DNA of 64,000 nt, from NCBI GenBank assembly GCA_026162565.1, contig JAOEIQ010000008.1, positions 89,438 to 153,437 on the forward strand. Direction: 5' to 3'. The DNA is from Flavobacteriaceae bacterium NBU2973. GTDB taxonomy: Bacteria > Bacteroidota > Bacteroidia > Flavobacteriales > Flavobacteriaceae. Shown here in pieces: positions 33,974-41,784 of the stretch (the first letter of the stretch is position 1; the number at the start of each line of letters is the position of its first letter). The notes under the pieces are model-generated. The model was not told where the DNA came from. It did no database searches and worked only from the letters and a program-made list of their open reading frames with translations. Made by a program: the position numbers and the translations under genes.

Positions 33974-34639
33974 ATGAAGCAGTATAAAAAACCTTGGCCA
34001 ACAAAAGCTGCTATGCAGCAAGTATATGCTAATAAGCTTTGGGGACATAATTATACTAACTTTTACTCTGGAGAAGGGTCTCACAATCCTGAATTAGTAG
34101 CACCTTATATACACGCTGTATCTGGATTTTTAGCATCTTTTAGTGAACCTTTAGTAGTATGTGATTTAGGTTGTGGCGATTTTAATATTGGTAAACAATT
34201 AGTAAGCTATACCAAAAAGTACATTGCTATAGATATCGTTCCAGAACTTATAGAGTATAATACAAAAACCTTTAAACAAGATCATTTAGAATTCCAGTGT
34301 ATGGACATTGCTTTAGATGATTTACCATCTGCAGACTGTATTATTTTGAGACAAGTATTACAGCATTTATCTAACCAAGAGATAAAACAAATTGTCAATA
34401 AACTATCTGCTTATAAATACATCATTCTTACTGAACATTTACCAGAAGGAGACTTTGTGCCTAATCGAGATATTATTTCTGGTCAAGGCATTCGACTTAA
34501 AAAGCAAAGTGGAGTAGATCTATTAGCTGAACCATTTAATTTAAAAATAAAAGAGGTAAAACAATTCGTGTCTGTCTCTTTAGGTAATGGAAAAGGTGAG
34601 ATTGTGACGAGTCTTTTTAAAGTTTTTTTGAAGAAGTAG
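33974..34639 (+). CDS. Class I SAM-dependent methyltransferase
   Basis: The protein has 221 aa. The SAM-binding motif I is VVCDLGCGDFNIG, and the acidic loop is IAIDIVPELIEY; a LRQVLQHLS box follows. The first 40 residues (WPTKAAMQQVYANKLWG) resemble the start of a small family of uncharacterised bacterial methyltransferases. The substrate is unknown. It lies 26 bases after the TonB receptor gene. Confidence 0.88.
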   Translation: MKQYKKPWPTKAAMQQVYANKLWGHNYTNFYSGEGSHNPELVAPYIHAVSGFLASFSEPLVVCDLGCGDFNIGKQLVSYTKKYIAIDIVPELIEYNTKTFKQDHLEFQCMDIALDDLPSADCIILRQVLQHLSNQEIKQIVNKLSAYKYIILTEHLPEGDFVPNRDIISGQGIRLKKQSGVDLLAEPFNLKIKEVKQFVSVSLGNGKGEIVTSLFKVFLKK

Positions 34640-34677
34640 TTGTAGTAAGAAAATTTATAAGTTTCGTTAATGGTTTT

Positions 34678-34788
34678 GTGTAAGCGTCAGTAACGGTAAA
34701 GTGCGCGAATACTTTCAGCTGACGCACCTAATTTAGCAAAACGAGTTGAATTTCCGATTAGGAAATTCAGCCGTTATTGCGCTTACAC
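34678..34788. repeat. Cloverleaf-like structured element (about 111 nt) beside the YD-repeat gene
   Basis: Outer arms GTGTAAGCG-TCAG-TAACGG and CCGTTA-TTG-CGCTTACAC (34678-34696 and 34771-34788) enclose two inner hairpins: GTGCG with CGCAC, and TGAATTTCC with GGAAATTCA (5-base loop). The motif ACGTTG-TTGTAATGC follows on the right. A related TTGTAATGC motif in opposite orientation lies at 36105-36113, beyond the neighbouring gene. It resembles the folded recombination sites of gene cassettes in shape; this is not proven. Confidence 0.5.
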
Positions 34789-34809
34789 GTTGTTGTAATG
34801 CGTTTTTTA

Positions 34810-36000
34810 TTATTCAAAATATCTAATTTTTCTTGTCCAAATAAATAGCTTTTTTCCATTCACGCTTTTTGTTTGTTTAATCCAATTATTTTTTTCGTCA
34901 AATTCGTGTTCAAATTCAACTTCAGTTCGCCTTCCTTTTTCTGTGTACACCAGCTTTATTGGTAAATCGTGGAAATCGTATGAGTACTCCAAAGTTCGAT
35001 TGTTATCAGGATATTTTGGGTTGCTCACAGATTCCTTTACTTTTCTTCCATTTTCATCATATTCATATTTTCTGTAGTAGTTGAGCGAGTCGTTTTTATC
35101 ATAGGAAAGAATTTCAATTAGTAAGATATTGTCATATTTTCTAATTTCTTTTCCATCGAAGTAGGATTTATTACTTACGTCATTATACTGTGCATAAAAA
35201 TGAGTTTTTATGATTCTATCTTTTTCATCATAAAAAAACTCTTTGCTTACGTAGTCTGTTCCATCTTTGGTTCTTTTTTGTTTTCTTCCTCTTCTTGTTT
35301 TTACCCAAATAAAAGGTGAGTGATTTATTACTTTAGTTTTTCTACCTTTTTCATCATACTCATAAAGTATTCCGTAATCAGCTCCGTATTCATCGAAGGT
35401 TCTAACTTCAATTAGATTTCCAATCGAGTCATAATATTTTTCCGTCTTTCTAATTTCTTTAGGGTAATCAGAGTTAAAGTATTCAAAATCTGAAACTAAA
35501 CCCTTTTCATTGTATTTATATTTTTCTGTAGAGTAACTACTATCAGCACTAATGGTTTTAACATAAATCAAATTATTATTTATGTCATAAGTATAACTTG
35601 AATTGGACTCTTGATACGAAATGTATTTAAGATTTTTGATTTTGCCAAAGCTATTATATTCGTATTCGTTATAATTTACAGTATCTTGATTTTTATAAAA
35701 CCAAACTTCTTTGAGAAGTCTATCATTTTTGTCAAATTCTTTGTAATAATTTACATAATGAACCCAATAGGTGTCATACCACCAGTTTTTAAAACGACTT
35801 TTGGTAAACTCAGCACTCGAAAATCCATAATGACCATAGTCGCCTTCAGTACTAAATAGTTTTCTGTTTCGAATACTGTCATTAACAAACTCAAGTTTTT
35901 CTCTTATGGATTTTACTTTTCCATAAATAGTGTCTTTTTCTTGAGCAATTGAAAATGAAAAGAAGAATAGCAGAATTAAAATTAGGTTGGTGTTATACAT
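34810..36000 (-). CDS. Secreted YD-repeat-like protein, function unknown
   Basis: The protein has 396 aa. A signal peptide (about 1-19) is followed by a chain of repeats with the pattern YEYDENGRKVKE, YDEKGRKTKV or YNEKGLVSDFEY. These match the YD/RHS type of beta-strand repeats, but the protein lacks a long RHS core or a toxin tail. It is probably surface-exposed. It lies alone between the structured element and the 36156 gene, and the gap at 36001-36155 holds the inverted TTGTAATGC copy. The repeat family is clear; the role is unknown. Confidence 0.75.
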   Translation of the reverse strand: MYNTNLILILLFFFSFSIAQEKDTIYGKVKSIREKLEFVNDSIRNRKLFSTEGDYGHYGFSSAEFTKSRFKNWWYDTYWVHYVNYYKEFDKNDRLLKEVWFYKNQDTVNYNEYEYNSFGKIKNLKYISYQESNSSYTYDINNNLIYVKTISADSSYSTEKYKYNEKGLVSDFEYFNSDYPKEIRKTEKYYDSIGNLIEVRTFDEYGADYGILYEYDEKGRKTKVINHSPFIWVKTRRGRKQKRTKDGTDYVSKEFFYDEKDRIIKTHFYAQYNDVSNKSYFDGKEIRKYDNILLIEILSYDKNDSLNYYRKYEYDENGRKVKESVSNPKYPDNNRTLEYSYDFHDLPIKLVYTEKGRRTEVEFEHEFDEKNNWIKQTKSVNGKKLFIWTRKIRYFE

Positions 36001-36155
36001 AGTTTTTTTCGCTAATCTATTTGGTTTGATTTCAGTTCAAAAGTCAAAATGAGTTAATGATTTCTTTTAGTTAGTAATTCGGTTAGTTGGTTTAGGGAAA
36101 TGCATTACAAGAGACGTTAACGAAGTTCGTTGATTTTTAATAGAATAACAAGTAA

Positions 36156-36461
36156 TTACTTCATCCAATAAAACATGCTAATCACAGAAGCAATACCAAA
36201 AAACAACCCAATTATCACACTAAAGGATAGTTTGCCGTCTTTCATGTTTAATTTGGTTAACAATACATACACTAAAAACTGTGCTACAACAGTTGGTATG
36301 AGGTAAATTAAAAATACCAGCCAGTGTCCAGGATTTGTGAATCCTTTTAAGCTGTAGTTACCTTCATCTATAAAAAATAAAAAGAGGACAACTGCAGTTG
36401 CAGCTAAAACAAAAACTAGTAAAGGCTGTTTGTAAGACGGTTTGGTTAATGTGGTTTGCAT
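36156..36461 (-). CDS. Small membrane protein (101 aa), unknown
   Basis: Three hydrophobic helices (TKPSYKQPLLVFVLAATAVV, a second at WLVFLIYLIPTVVAQFLVYV, a third near the end GLFFGIASVISMFYW). It is followed, in gene order, by no other gene on its 3' side, and it lies 15 bases after the 140-aa membrane gene, so the three membrane genes 36156-37339 probably form one operon. I see no family match. Confidence 0.6.
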   Translation of the reverse strand: MQTTLTKPSYKQPLLVFVLAATAVVLFLFFIDEGNYSLKGFTNPGHWLVFLIYLIPTVVAQFLVYVLLTKLNMKDGKLSFSVIIGLFFGIASVISMFYWMK

Positions 36462-36476
36462 AATATAATAACGTTA

Positions 36477-36899
36477 TTATTCAGGTTTTTGTTGTTTTTG
36501 TCTCCAAAAGAGTAGACCAATTATAAAGCCAAATACCATATAGGTTCCATATTTATAGAGGTCTACAGTCATAAATTTATCAAATTGCTTTTCAGCATTT
36601 AAAATAACAAACATCAAAGCGATTCCATATAAAATAATGGTTCCAGTAGTTGGGTTAACCTTTGGGTCATCCTTTAATGGAAAAAATAGATTAGCACAAA
36701 CGGCTCCCCAAAAATAGGTGAGTACCAATAATCCACTATCTACACGATTTTGTATCACTCTACTTATTGTGTTTTCATCTAAACAATCTAATGCTAACAG
36801 AAAATCCCATAATACTAAAACCGTAAATAAAACAATTAGGAAAATCTGTATACGTTTTATGATGACGTCATCATTAACTATTTGGTTTAGGCTTCTCAT
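36477..36899 (-). CDS. Membrane protein (140 aa), unknown
   Basis: Four hydrophobic segments, with the start MRSLNQIVNDDVIIKRIQIF and a polar end. It overlaps the upstream 147-aa gene by 4 bases (36896-36899), indicating coupled translation. Both proteins have a helix pattern of similar spacing (SGLLVLTYFWGAVCANLFFP here; ITFLFGVLGGHFFLG there), so they may be distant relatives of one small membrane family that I cannot name. Confidence 0.6.
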   Translation of the reverse strand: MRSLNQIVNDDVIIKRIQIFLIVLFTVLVLWDFLLALDCLDENTISRVIQNRVDSGLLVLTYFWGAVCANLFFPLKDDPKVNPTTGTIILYGIALMFVILNAEKQFDKFMTVDLYKYGTYMVFGFIIGLLFWRQKQQKPE

Positions 36900-37339
36900 G
36901 GATCGCAGTATTTAGGTAGGTTTGTATTCGTGTTTTGATCAAACACTTGTGCTTCATGTCGTTGCGACCAAACAAAATGGCCATACATGAGTCCAGTAAC
37001 TAATAGCAGTATTTGATACTCACGTTTTATTCTGAAGGTTTCAGGTTTTCTTTTTCCTATGAAAAAGAGTACAGCACTAATAATAATAATGGCAACAACT
37101 GGTAACCACCAATTACTTCCAAATAATGGTTTTTCAGAACCTAGAAAAAAGTGACCTCCAAGAACTCCAAACAAAAAAGTAATAAAGAAAAATCGGCCAT
37201 TAGACCATTTTACTAAAATATTATTGACTGTGTCATTTTTAGTTTGATTATAGTTTAATATAACGTTGAGAACCACAATAACCACCAAACAGCAAATGGT
37301 TATATAGAATACAAGTTGAGGTGTAAAAAAATCTAGCAT
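36896..37339 (-). CDS. Membrane protein (147 aa), unknown
   Basis: Four hydrophobic helices (VFYITICCLVVIVVLNVILN, FFFITFLFGVLGGHFFLG, WWLPVVAIIIISAVLFFIG, YQILLLVTGLMYGHFVW). It is first in the putative three-gene membrane operon and overlaps the next gene by 4 bases. The polar tail ends LPKYCDP. No family is recognised. Confidence 0.6.
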   Translation of the reverse strand: MLDFFTPQLVFYITICCLVVIVVLNVILNYNQTKNDTVNNILVKWSNGRFFFITFLFGVLGGHFFLGSEKPLFGSNWWLPVVAIIIISAVLFFIGKRKPETFRIKREYQILLLVTGLMYGHFVWSQRHEAQVFDQNTNTNLPKYCDP

Positions 37340-37713
37340 AACGTGATAAATTGATATTCTTAAAGTTACATGAAATATTTAATTTTTACTTACCAGTTAT
37401 CAGGTATTTTTTAAATAGGTACAATTTATTTTGGTTAGGTATATGTGTCAGTTATTAAACTCTCAAAAAACTAACACTTGTCACCTTGAGTGTAGTCGAA
37501 AGGTCAAAAACATCTCGACTGCGCTCGATGAGACTGATTATGTAATTACAGACATAATAATGCTTATCAATACAATTCATCATTAAATTATAACAGTTCG
37601 GTTAATCGTATTTTATAAAATGTGTCTTGTCTAGCATATTTGTACTATAATCAAGTGCTGAACTTTTACATTGAGTAAATCGAAATGAGTTTCAGTATAA
37701 AAAACGAACAATC
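37340..37713. other. 374-base gap: REP-like hairpin and shared leader
   Basis: I see no gene here. The gap holds a REP-like hairpin (GAGTGTAGTCGA at 37488-37499 against TCGACTGCGCTC at 37515-37526, with two G-T pairs) of the flavobacterial CTGAGCGnAGTCGA type, and then the promoter/leader of the 37714 gene (37635-37698). Confidence 0.7.
37635..37698 (+). promoter_or_regulatory. Shared promoter/leader in front of the 37714 gene
   Basis: -7-like CATATTTG (37635-37642) is followed by exactly 12 bases, then GTGCTGAAC (37655-37663), TTTTACATTGAG, TCGAAATGA and GTTTCAGTAT (37689-37698), with ATG at 37714. The order and 12-base spacing match the leaders before 7575 and 31794. Confidence 0.55.
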
Positions 37714-38334
37714 ATGCAAAAATTAATTTTATTAATAGTTCTAACATTTACATCTGCAATTACAGCACAAAGTAATTATGAGAAAGGCATGCAAAAAGCT
37801 TTTGAGCTATGGAGATCTGGAAAAACCATCGAAGCTTCAAATGTATTTGAGCGTATTGCCAATGCCGAAAAGGATAACTGGCTGCCATTTTATTATGCAG
37901 CACAAGTAAATATTATGGATAGCTTTATGGAAAAGGATAAAGAGGTTTTAACAGCTAAATTAAAAAAAGGGCAAGATCTTTTAAACGAGGCTAAAACTGT
38001 ATCAGAAAATAACCCAGAAATTATGGTGATGCAAGCCTTATTGCATACAGCTTGGGTAGCTTTTGATGGCGCAACGTATGCCATGCAGCTTTCGGGTAAA
38101 ATAGTTACTTTGTATGAAAAAGCTAAAGCAATTGCTCCAGAAAACCCTAGAGTTGTGTATTGCAAAACAGAATGGGATATTGGTGGAGCTAAATTTTTTG
38201 GTCAAGACACAAAACCATTTTGTAATGAGTTAGAACGCTCATTAGATCTTTTTGCTAACTTTAAACCAGAATCAGAATTTCATCCTAATTGGGGAAAAGA
38301 GCGAGTAGAAGAATTATTGCAAGATTGCCAATAA
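37714..38334 (+). CDS. Secreted TPR-like protein, unknown
   Basis: The protein has 206 aa. A signal peptide (about 1-18, ending ITAQ) leads to helical hairpins (YEKGMQKAFELWRSGKTIEA, then WLPFYYAAQVNIMDS, NPEIMVMQALLHTAWVAFDG and AIAPENPRVVYC), spaced like tetratricopeptide repeats, but too diverged for a confident match. It is probably periplasmic. It lies 27 bases upstream of the histidine kinase gene and could be a lead gene of the same operon. Confidence 0.65.
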   Translation: MQKLILLIVLTFTSAITAQSNYEKGMQKAFELWRSGKTIEASNVFERIANAEKDNWLPFYYAAQVNIMDSFMEKDKEVLTAKLKKGQDLLNEAKTVSENNPEIMVMQALLHTAWVAFDGATYAMQLSGKIVTLYEKAKAIAPENPRVVYCKTEWDIGGAKFFGQDTKPFCNELERSLDLFANFKPESEFHPNWGKERVEELLQDCQ

Positions 38335-38361
38335 TTAGGACTAAATTATAAACATAAAACC

Positions 38362-39702
38362 ATGACTAAATCTGTAAAAAACATCTTGATAACCTTCTTT
38401 ATTGGAGTGGCTATTTTTGTAATAGGCAATCTGTTAGATGGTGGCTTTGATTTTGATAATGCTAATGAGTTTTTTACAGAATTTGCTTTCTATCAGTTGT
38501 ACTCGTTTGTACTTGGATATGCTAACATGTACTTTTTCGATTACCTCGAAAAGTTTAACTGGAAAAAATATATTGGAGCCAAACGCATTGTTATAGGAAT
38601 ATTAGGGTCGTTGGTAATTACACTAATTTGTTTATTCTTTTTAAGGTATTTCACCATAGCCTACTATAGAGATATTACTATTGCAGATTATATAACCAGT
38701 CAAAAGTTTAGTGATTATAGCTTTGGTTTATGGATAACATTAAACATAGTACTAATTTTTCATGCGGTTTATTTTTACAATCGTTACCAGCAAAAAAAGA
38801 TTAAAGAGCAAAAAGTTATTGCAGGCACAGCGAGTGCCAAGTTTGATGCTTTAAAAAATCAGTTAGACCCTCATTTTCTATTCAACAGTTTAAATGTATT
38901 AACGAGTTTAATAGAAGAAAACCCAAAAAATGCACAAAAGTTTACCACGTCATTATCTAAAGTATATCGCTATGTGTTAGAGCAAAAAAATAAAGATTTA
39001 GTGACAGTAGATGAAGAATTAGATTTTGCTAAAACCTATATGTCTCTTTTAAAAATGCGTTTTGAAGATAGTATAGTTTTCGAAATTCCAGATAGCGCAT
39101 CAAATCCTGAAAGTAAAGTAGTGCCTTTGTCATTACAACTGCTTTTAGAGAATGCTGTAAAGCATAACATGGTAACTTCCAGTAAACCATTACATATAAA
39201 AATATATGAAGAAGCTGGAAACTTGGTTGTACTAAATAATTTACAACCCAAACAAATAGTGAAAAAGAGTAGTGGAGTTGGTTTAAGCAATATAAAGCAA
39301 CGTTACCAGCTACTTACAGATAAAAAAGTAATCATCAATCAACAAGCAAAAAGTTTTGCAGTAGCAATACCTATGCTTACAAAACAAGTATCAATTATGA
39401 AAAATCAATCAGTTACAAGAATGGACGACAGTTATGTGAGAGCACGTAAACACGTTGAAGAGTTAAAGGAGTTTTATTACAGCCTTATATCGTATGTTAT
39501 TATTATTCCGTTTTTAGCATTTATAAATTACACAACTTCATGGCACTATCAGTGGTTTTGGTGGCCAATGTTAGGTTGGGGAATTGGTTTAACATTCCAC
39601 GCTTACAAAGTGTTTATGCATAATGGTGTTTTTGGAAGAAATTGGGAGCGCAAAAAAATTGAAGAATTTATGCGTGACGATGAGAATAATCGTTGGAATT
39701 AA
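38362..39702 (+). CDS. LytS-type sensor histidine kinase with C-terminal 2TM domain
   Basis: The protein has 446 aa. Four membrane helices (residues about 10-140) are followed by a His_kinase domain with H171 in LDPHFLFNSL, the N-box LLLENAVKHN and the G-box SGVGLSNI of LytS/YpdA enzymes. After it, residues about 350-446 form a 2TM domain (VRARKHVEELKEFYYSLISY). It is unusual to have a 2TM domain attached to the kinase; the next two genes encode stand-alone 2TM proteins. The partner response regulator is at 40897. Confidence 0.87.
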   Translation: MTKSVKNILITFFIGVAIFVIGNLLDGGFDFDNANEFFTEFAFYQLYSFVLGYANMYFFDYLEKFNWKKYIGAKRIVIGILGSLVITLICLFFLRYFTIAYYRDITIADYITSQKFSDYSFGLWITLNIVLIFHAVYFYNRYQQKKIKEQKVIAGTASAKFDALKNQLDPHFLFNSLNVLTSLIEENPKNAQKFTTSLSKVYRYVLEQKNKDLVTVDEELDFAKTYMSLLKMRFEDSIVFEIPDSASNPESKVVPLSLQLLLENAVKHNMVTSSKPLHIKIYEEAGNLVVLNNLQPKQIVKKSSGVGLSNIKQRYQLLTDKKVIINQQAKSFAVAIPMLTKQVSIMKNQSVTRMDDSYVRARKHVEELKEFYYSLISYVIIIPFLAFINYTTSWHYQWFWWPMLGWGIGLTFHAYKVFMHNGVFGRNWERKKIEEFMRDDENNRWN

Positions 39703-39713
39703 AATTTAGAGTT

Positions 39714-40046
39714 ATGAGAGATTTTGAAGATAATGACAGTAGAAAATATTTAAGGGCAAAAAGTAGAGTAGAAAAATTACAAGCTTTTTATGGACATCTT
39801 GCTGCCTATTTAATAGTAAATATATGTTTAACAATAGTTAAAATATCTCGAAACCTAAACAATGGCGAAACCTTTGAAGAAGCCTTTTTTGAATTTTCAA
39901 CCTTTGGTTTGTGGGTGTTTTGGGGATTAGGATTAGCAATTCATGCCTTTGCCACTTTTGGGATAGAATACATTTTAGGTAAAGACTGGGAGGAAAGACG
40001 TATACAAAAGTATATGAGAGATGAAGAAGAAAATTTTAAGTATTAG
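39714..40046 (+). CDS. 2TM domain-containing protein (first)
   Basis: The protein has 110 aa from ATG at 39714; an earlier TTG at 39693 overlaps the kinase gene. It is a 2TM domain: RKYLRAKSRVEKLQAFYGHL, a pair of helices, then GKDWEERRIQKYM. The same pattern recurs in the kinase C-terminus and in the next protein. The family function is unknown; members flank LytS/LytTR genes in Bacteroidetes. Confidence 0.85.
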   Translation: MRDFEDNDSRKYLRAKSRVEKLQAFYGHLAAYLIVNICLTIVKISRNLNNGETFEEAFFEFSTFGLWVFWGLGLAIHAFATFGIEYILGKDWEERRIQKYMRDEEENFKY

Positions 40047-40050
40047 AAAG

Positions 40051-40404
40051 ATGGAAAGATATAATATAGAACCATATAATGACGATAATATTCAGAGTAA
40101 CTATGCTCAAGAAGAAGCGTATTTAAGAGCGAAAAAACGATTAGATAAAGTAGTAGGTTTTTATTGGCATTTGGCAGTATATGTAGTAGTTAATTTGTTT
40201 TTAATCATATTAATTGGTGTGAACTCTGATGAAGGATTCTGGCATTTTGGCACCTTTGCAACGCCTTTATTTTGGGGAATTGGATTAGGATTTCATTTTC
40301 TGGGTGTTTTTGGACCAAACTTGCTATTTAGCAAGAACTGGGAGAAACGAAAAATCCAAGAATATATGGAAAAAGATGCTCAAGAGTTTAAACGGTTTGA
40401 ATAA
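40051..40404 (+). CDS. 2TM domain-containing protein (second)
   Basis: The protein has 117 aa from ATG at 40051, 4 bases after the stop of the first 2TM gene. It has the same layout: EAYLRAKKRLDKVVGFYWHL, two helices, and a KNWEKRKIQEYM end. The final A of its stop codon begins the ATG of the next gene (TAATG), a translational-coupling overlap. Confidence 0.85.
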   Translation: MERYNIEPYNDDNIQSNYAQEEAYLRAKKRLDKVVGFYWHLAVYVVVNLFLIILIGVNSDEGFWHFGTFATPLFWGIGLGFHFLGVFGPNLLFSKNWEKRKIQEYMEKDAQEFKRFE

Positions 40405-40874
40405 TGCTAAACGAGATTATACATAGTAATATTGGCTGGTTTCATTTTATTACTGCTGTTTTAGCAATGCTAACAGGAACTATTGTTTTACTTAATATAA
40501 AAGGAACATTATTTCATAAGCGAATAGGTTATATTTATGTAATTTCCATGTTACTTTTAAATATTAGCTCATTCTTTATCGTGAATTTTGGAGGTTTTAG
40601 TCTATTTCACTTTTTTGCAATTGTAAGTCTAGTAAGTATTTTTGGAGGAATGATTCCAACAATTAAAAAAGGGAAGAACTGGTTTGGGTATCACTTTTAT
40701 TTTATGAGTTGGTCTGTTGTAGGTCTATATTGCGCCTTCTGGGCTGAAATTGGAACTAGATTTGTTGGCAATATGAAAGAATTTTGGTGGATGGTTGCTG
40801 CAGCTACATTTATTACCTCTTTTATAGGAAGTAGAATAATTAATCGAGAAGCCAAAAAACTTAATTTACGATAA
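40404..40874 (+). CDS. DUF2306-like polytopic membrane protein
   Basis: The protein has 156 aa with four to five hydrophobic helices. The start (IGWFHFITAVLAMLTGTIVL), HKRIGYIYVISMLLLN and a later GYHFYFMSWSVVGLYCAFWA fit the DUF2306 pattern (His residues in helices, as in cytochrome b-like membrane proteins). The match is moderate. It is coupled to the 2TM gene and lies 22 bases before the response regulator gene. Confidence 0.6.
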   Translation: MLNEIIHSNIGWFHFITAVLAMLTGTIVLLNIKGTLFHKRIGYIYVISMLLLNISSFFIVNFGGFSLFHFFAIVSLVSIFGGMIPTIKKGKNWFGYHFYFMSWSVVGLYCAFWAEIGTRFVGNMKEFWWMVAAATFITSFIGSRIINREAKKLNLR

Positions 40875-40896
40875 GCTCTTAAAAAATATAAAACAC

Positions 40897-41652
40897 ATGA
40901 ATGTAATTATTATTGAAGACGAAAAACCATCAGCAAGACGTTTACAGCGTATGCTATTTGAATTAGATTTTAAAGCAGAAACCATGTTGCATTCTGTTGA
41001 AGAATCTGTAGAATGGTTTCAAAATAATGAGCATCCAGATTTGATTTTTTTAGACATTCAATTAAGTGATGGCTTATCTTTTGAGATTTTTGAGCAAGTT
41101 GAGGTAAAGTCTGCAATCATTTTTACAACGGCTTACGATGAGTATGCATTACAAGCATTCAAGCTTAATAGTATTGATTATTTATTAAAACCAATAGATG
41201 AAGATGATCTTGCAAAAGCCGTAAGCAAATACAAAGAGCGCTTACCAAAACAAGAAGCTGTTACTCTAGATTTTGATGATATTAAAAAACTATTAGTTAA
41301 CCCAATAGAACGAGACTATAAAAAACGTTTTTCTATCAAAGTTGGGCAGCACTTAAAGCTCGTTAATATTGATGATATTGAATGTTTTTATAGCGAGAAT
41401 AAAGGAACATACTTACATACTTCAGAGGGCAGAAACTATTTGCTAGATACTACTTTAGAGCAGTTAGAAAATGAACTTGAACCACAAACATTCTTCAGAA
41501 TTAATAGAAAGTTTTATGTCAATATTAATGCTATTAAAGATATGGTAAGCTATACCAATTCACGTTTACAGATAAAACTAAACTCTTACAATGAGCAAGA
41601 GGTGATAGTTGCTAGAGAGCGTGTAAAAGATTTTAAAGCTTGGTTAGAGTAG
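40897..41652 (+). CDS. LytTR-family response regulator
   Basis: The protein has 251 aa. The receiver domain has the acidic pocket at E8-D9, the phospho-acceptor D53 (LIFLDIQLSDG) and the late lysine in YLLKPID. The C-terminal LytTR DNA-binding domain (about 140-250) has KRFSIKVGQHLKLVNI and RINRKFYVNINAI. It is the partner of the LytS-type kinase at 38362 and ends the operon. Confidence 0.95.
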   Translation: MNVIIIEDEKPSARRLQRMLFELDFKAETMLHSVEESVEWFQNNEHPDLIFLDIQLSDGLSFEIFEQVEVKSAIIFTTAYDEYALQAFKLNSIDYLLKPIDEDDLAKAVSKYKERLPKQEAVTLDFDDIKKLLVNPIERDYKKRFSIKVGQHLKLVNIDDIECFYSENKGTYLHTSEGRNYLLDTTLEQLENELEPQTFFRINRKFYVNINAIKDMVSYTNSRLQIKLNSYNEQEVIVARERVKDFKAWLE

Positions 41653-41754
41653 TTTTTGTAAAGATTTAATTTTTGATAAAATTTTCTAAAATCCTCCTTT
41701 TATAGAACGAAATCAACCAATTAGCTCCTTTTTTTGTTCAGTTTTATAATTAAT

Positions 41755-41773
41755 AATAGCTTTCAGAGCTATT
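41755..41773 (+). promoter_or_regulatory. Hairpin in the leader of the CrtC-like gene
   Basis: Arms AATAGCT and AGCTATT around a 5-base loop, 12 bases before the start codon at 41785. It may affect translation or mRNA stability. There is no T run, so it is not a terminator. Confidence 0.35.
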
Positions 41774-41784
41774 AATTACATATT

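Noticed and set aside
34678..34788. Structured element considered as a riboswitch or a tRNA
   Set aside because: It lacks an anticodon arm or any known aptamer core, and it is convergent to the nearby gene, so it is not in its leader.
34661..34802. Proven integron attC site
   Set aside because: No GTTRRRY/RYYYAAC core pair could be placed and no integrase is present; only the cassette-like shape remains.
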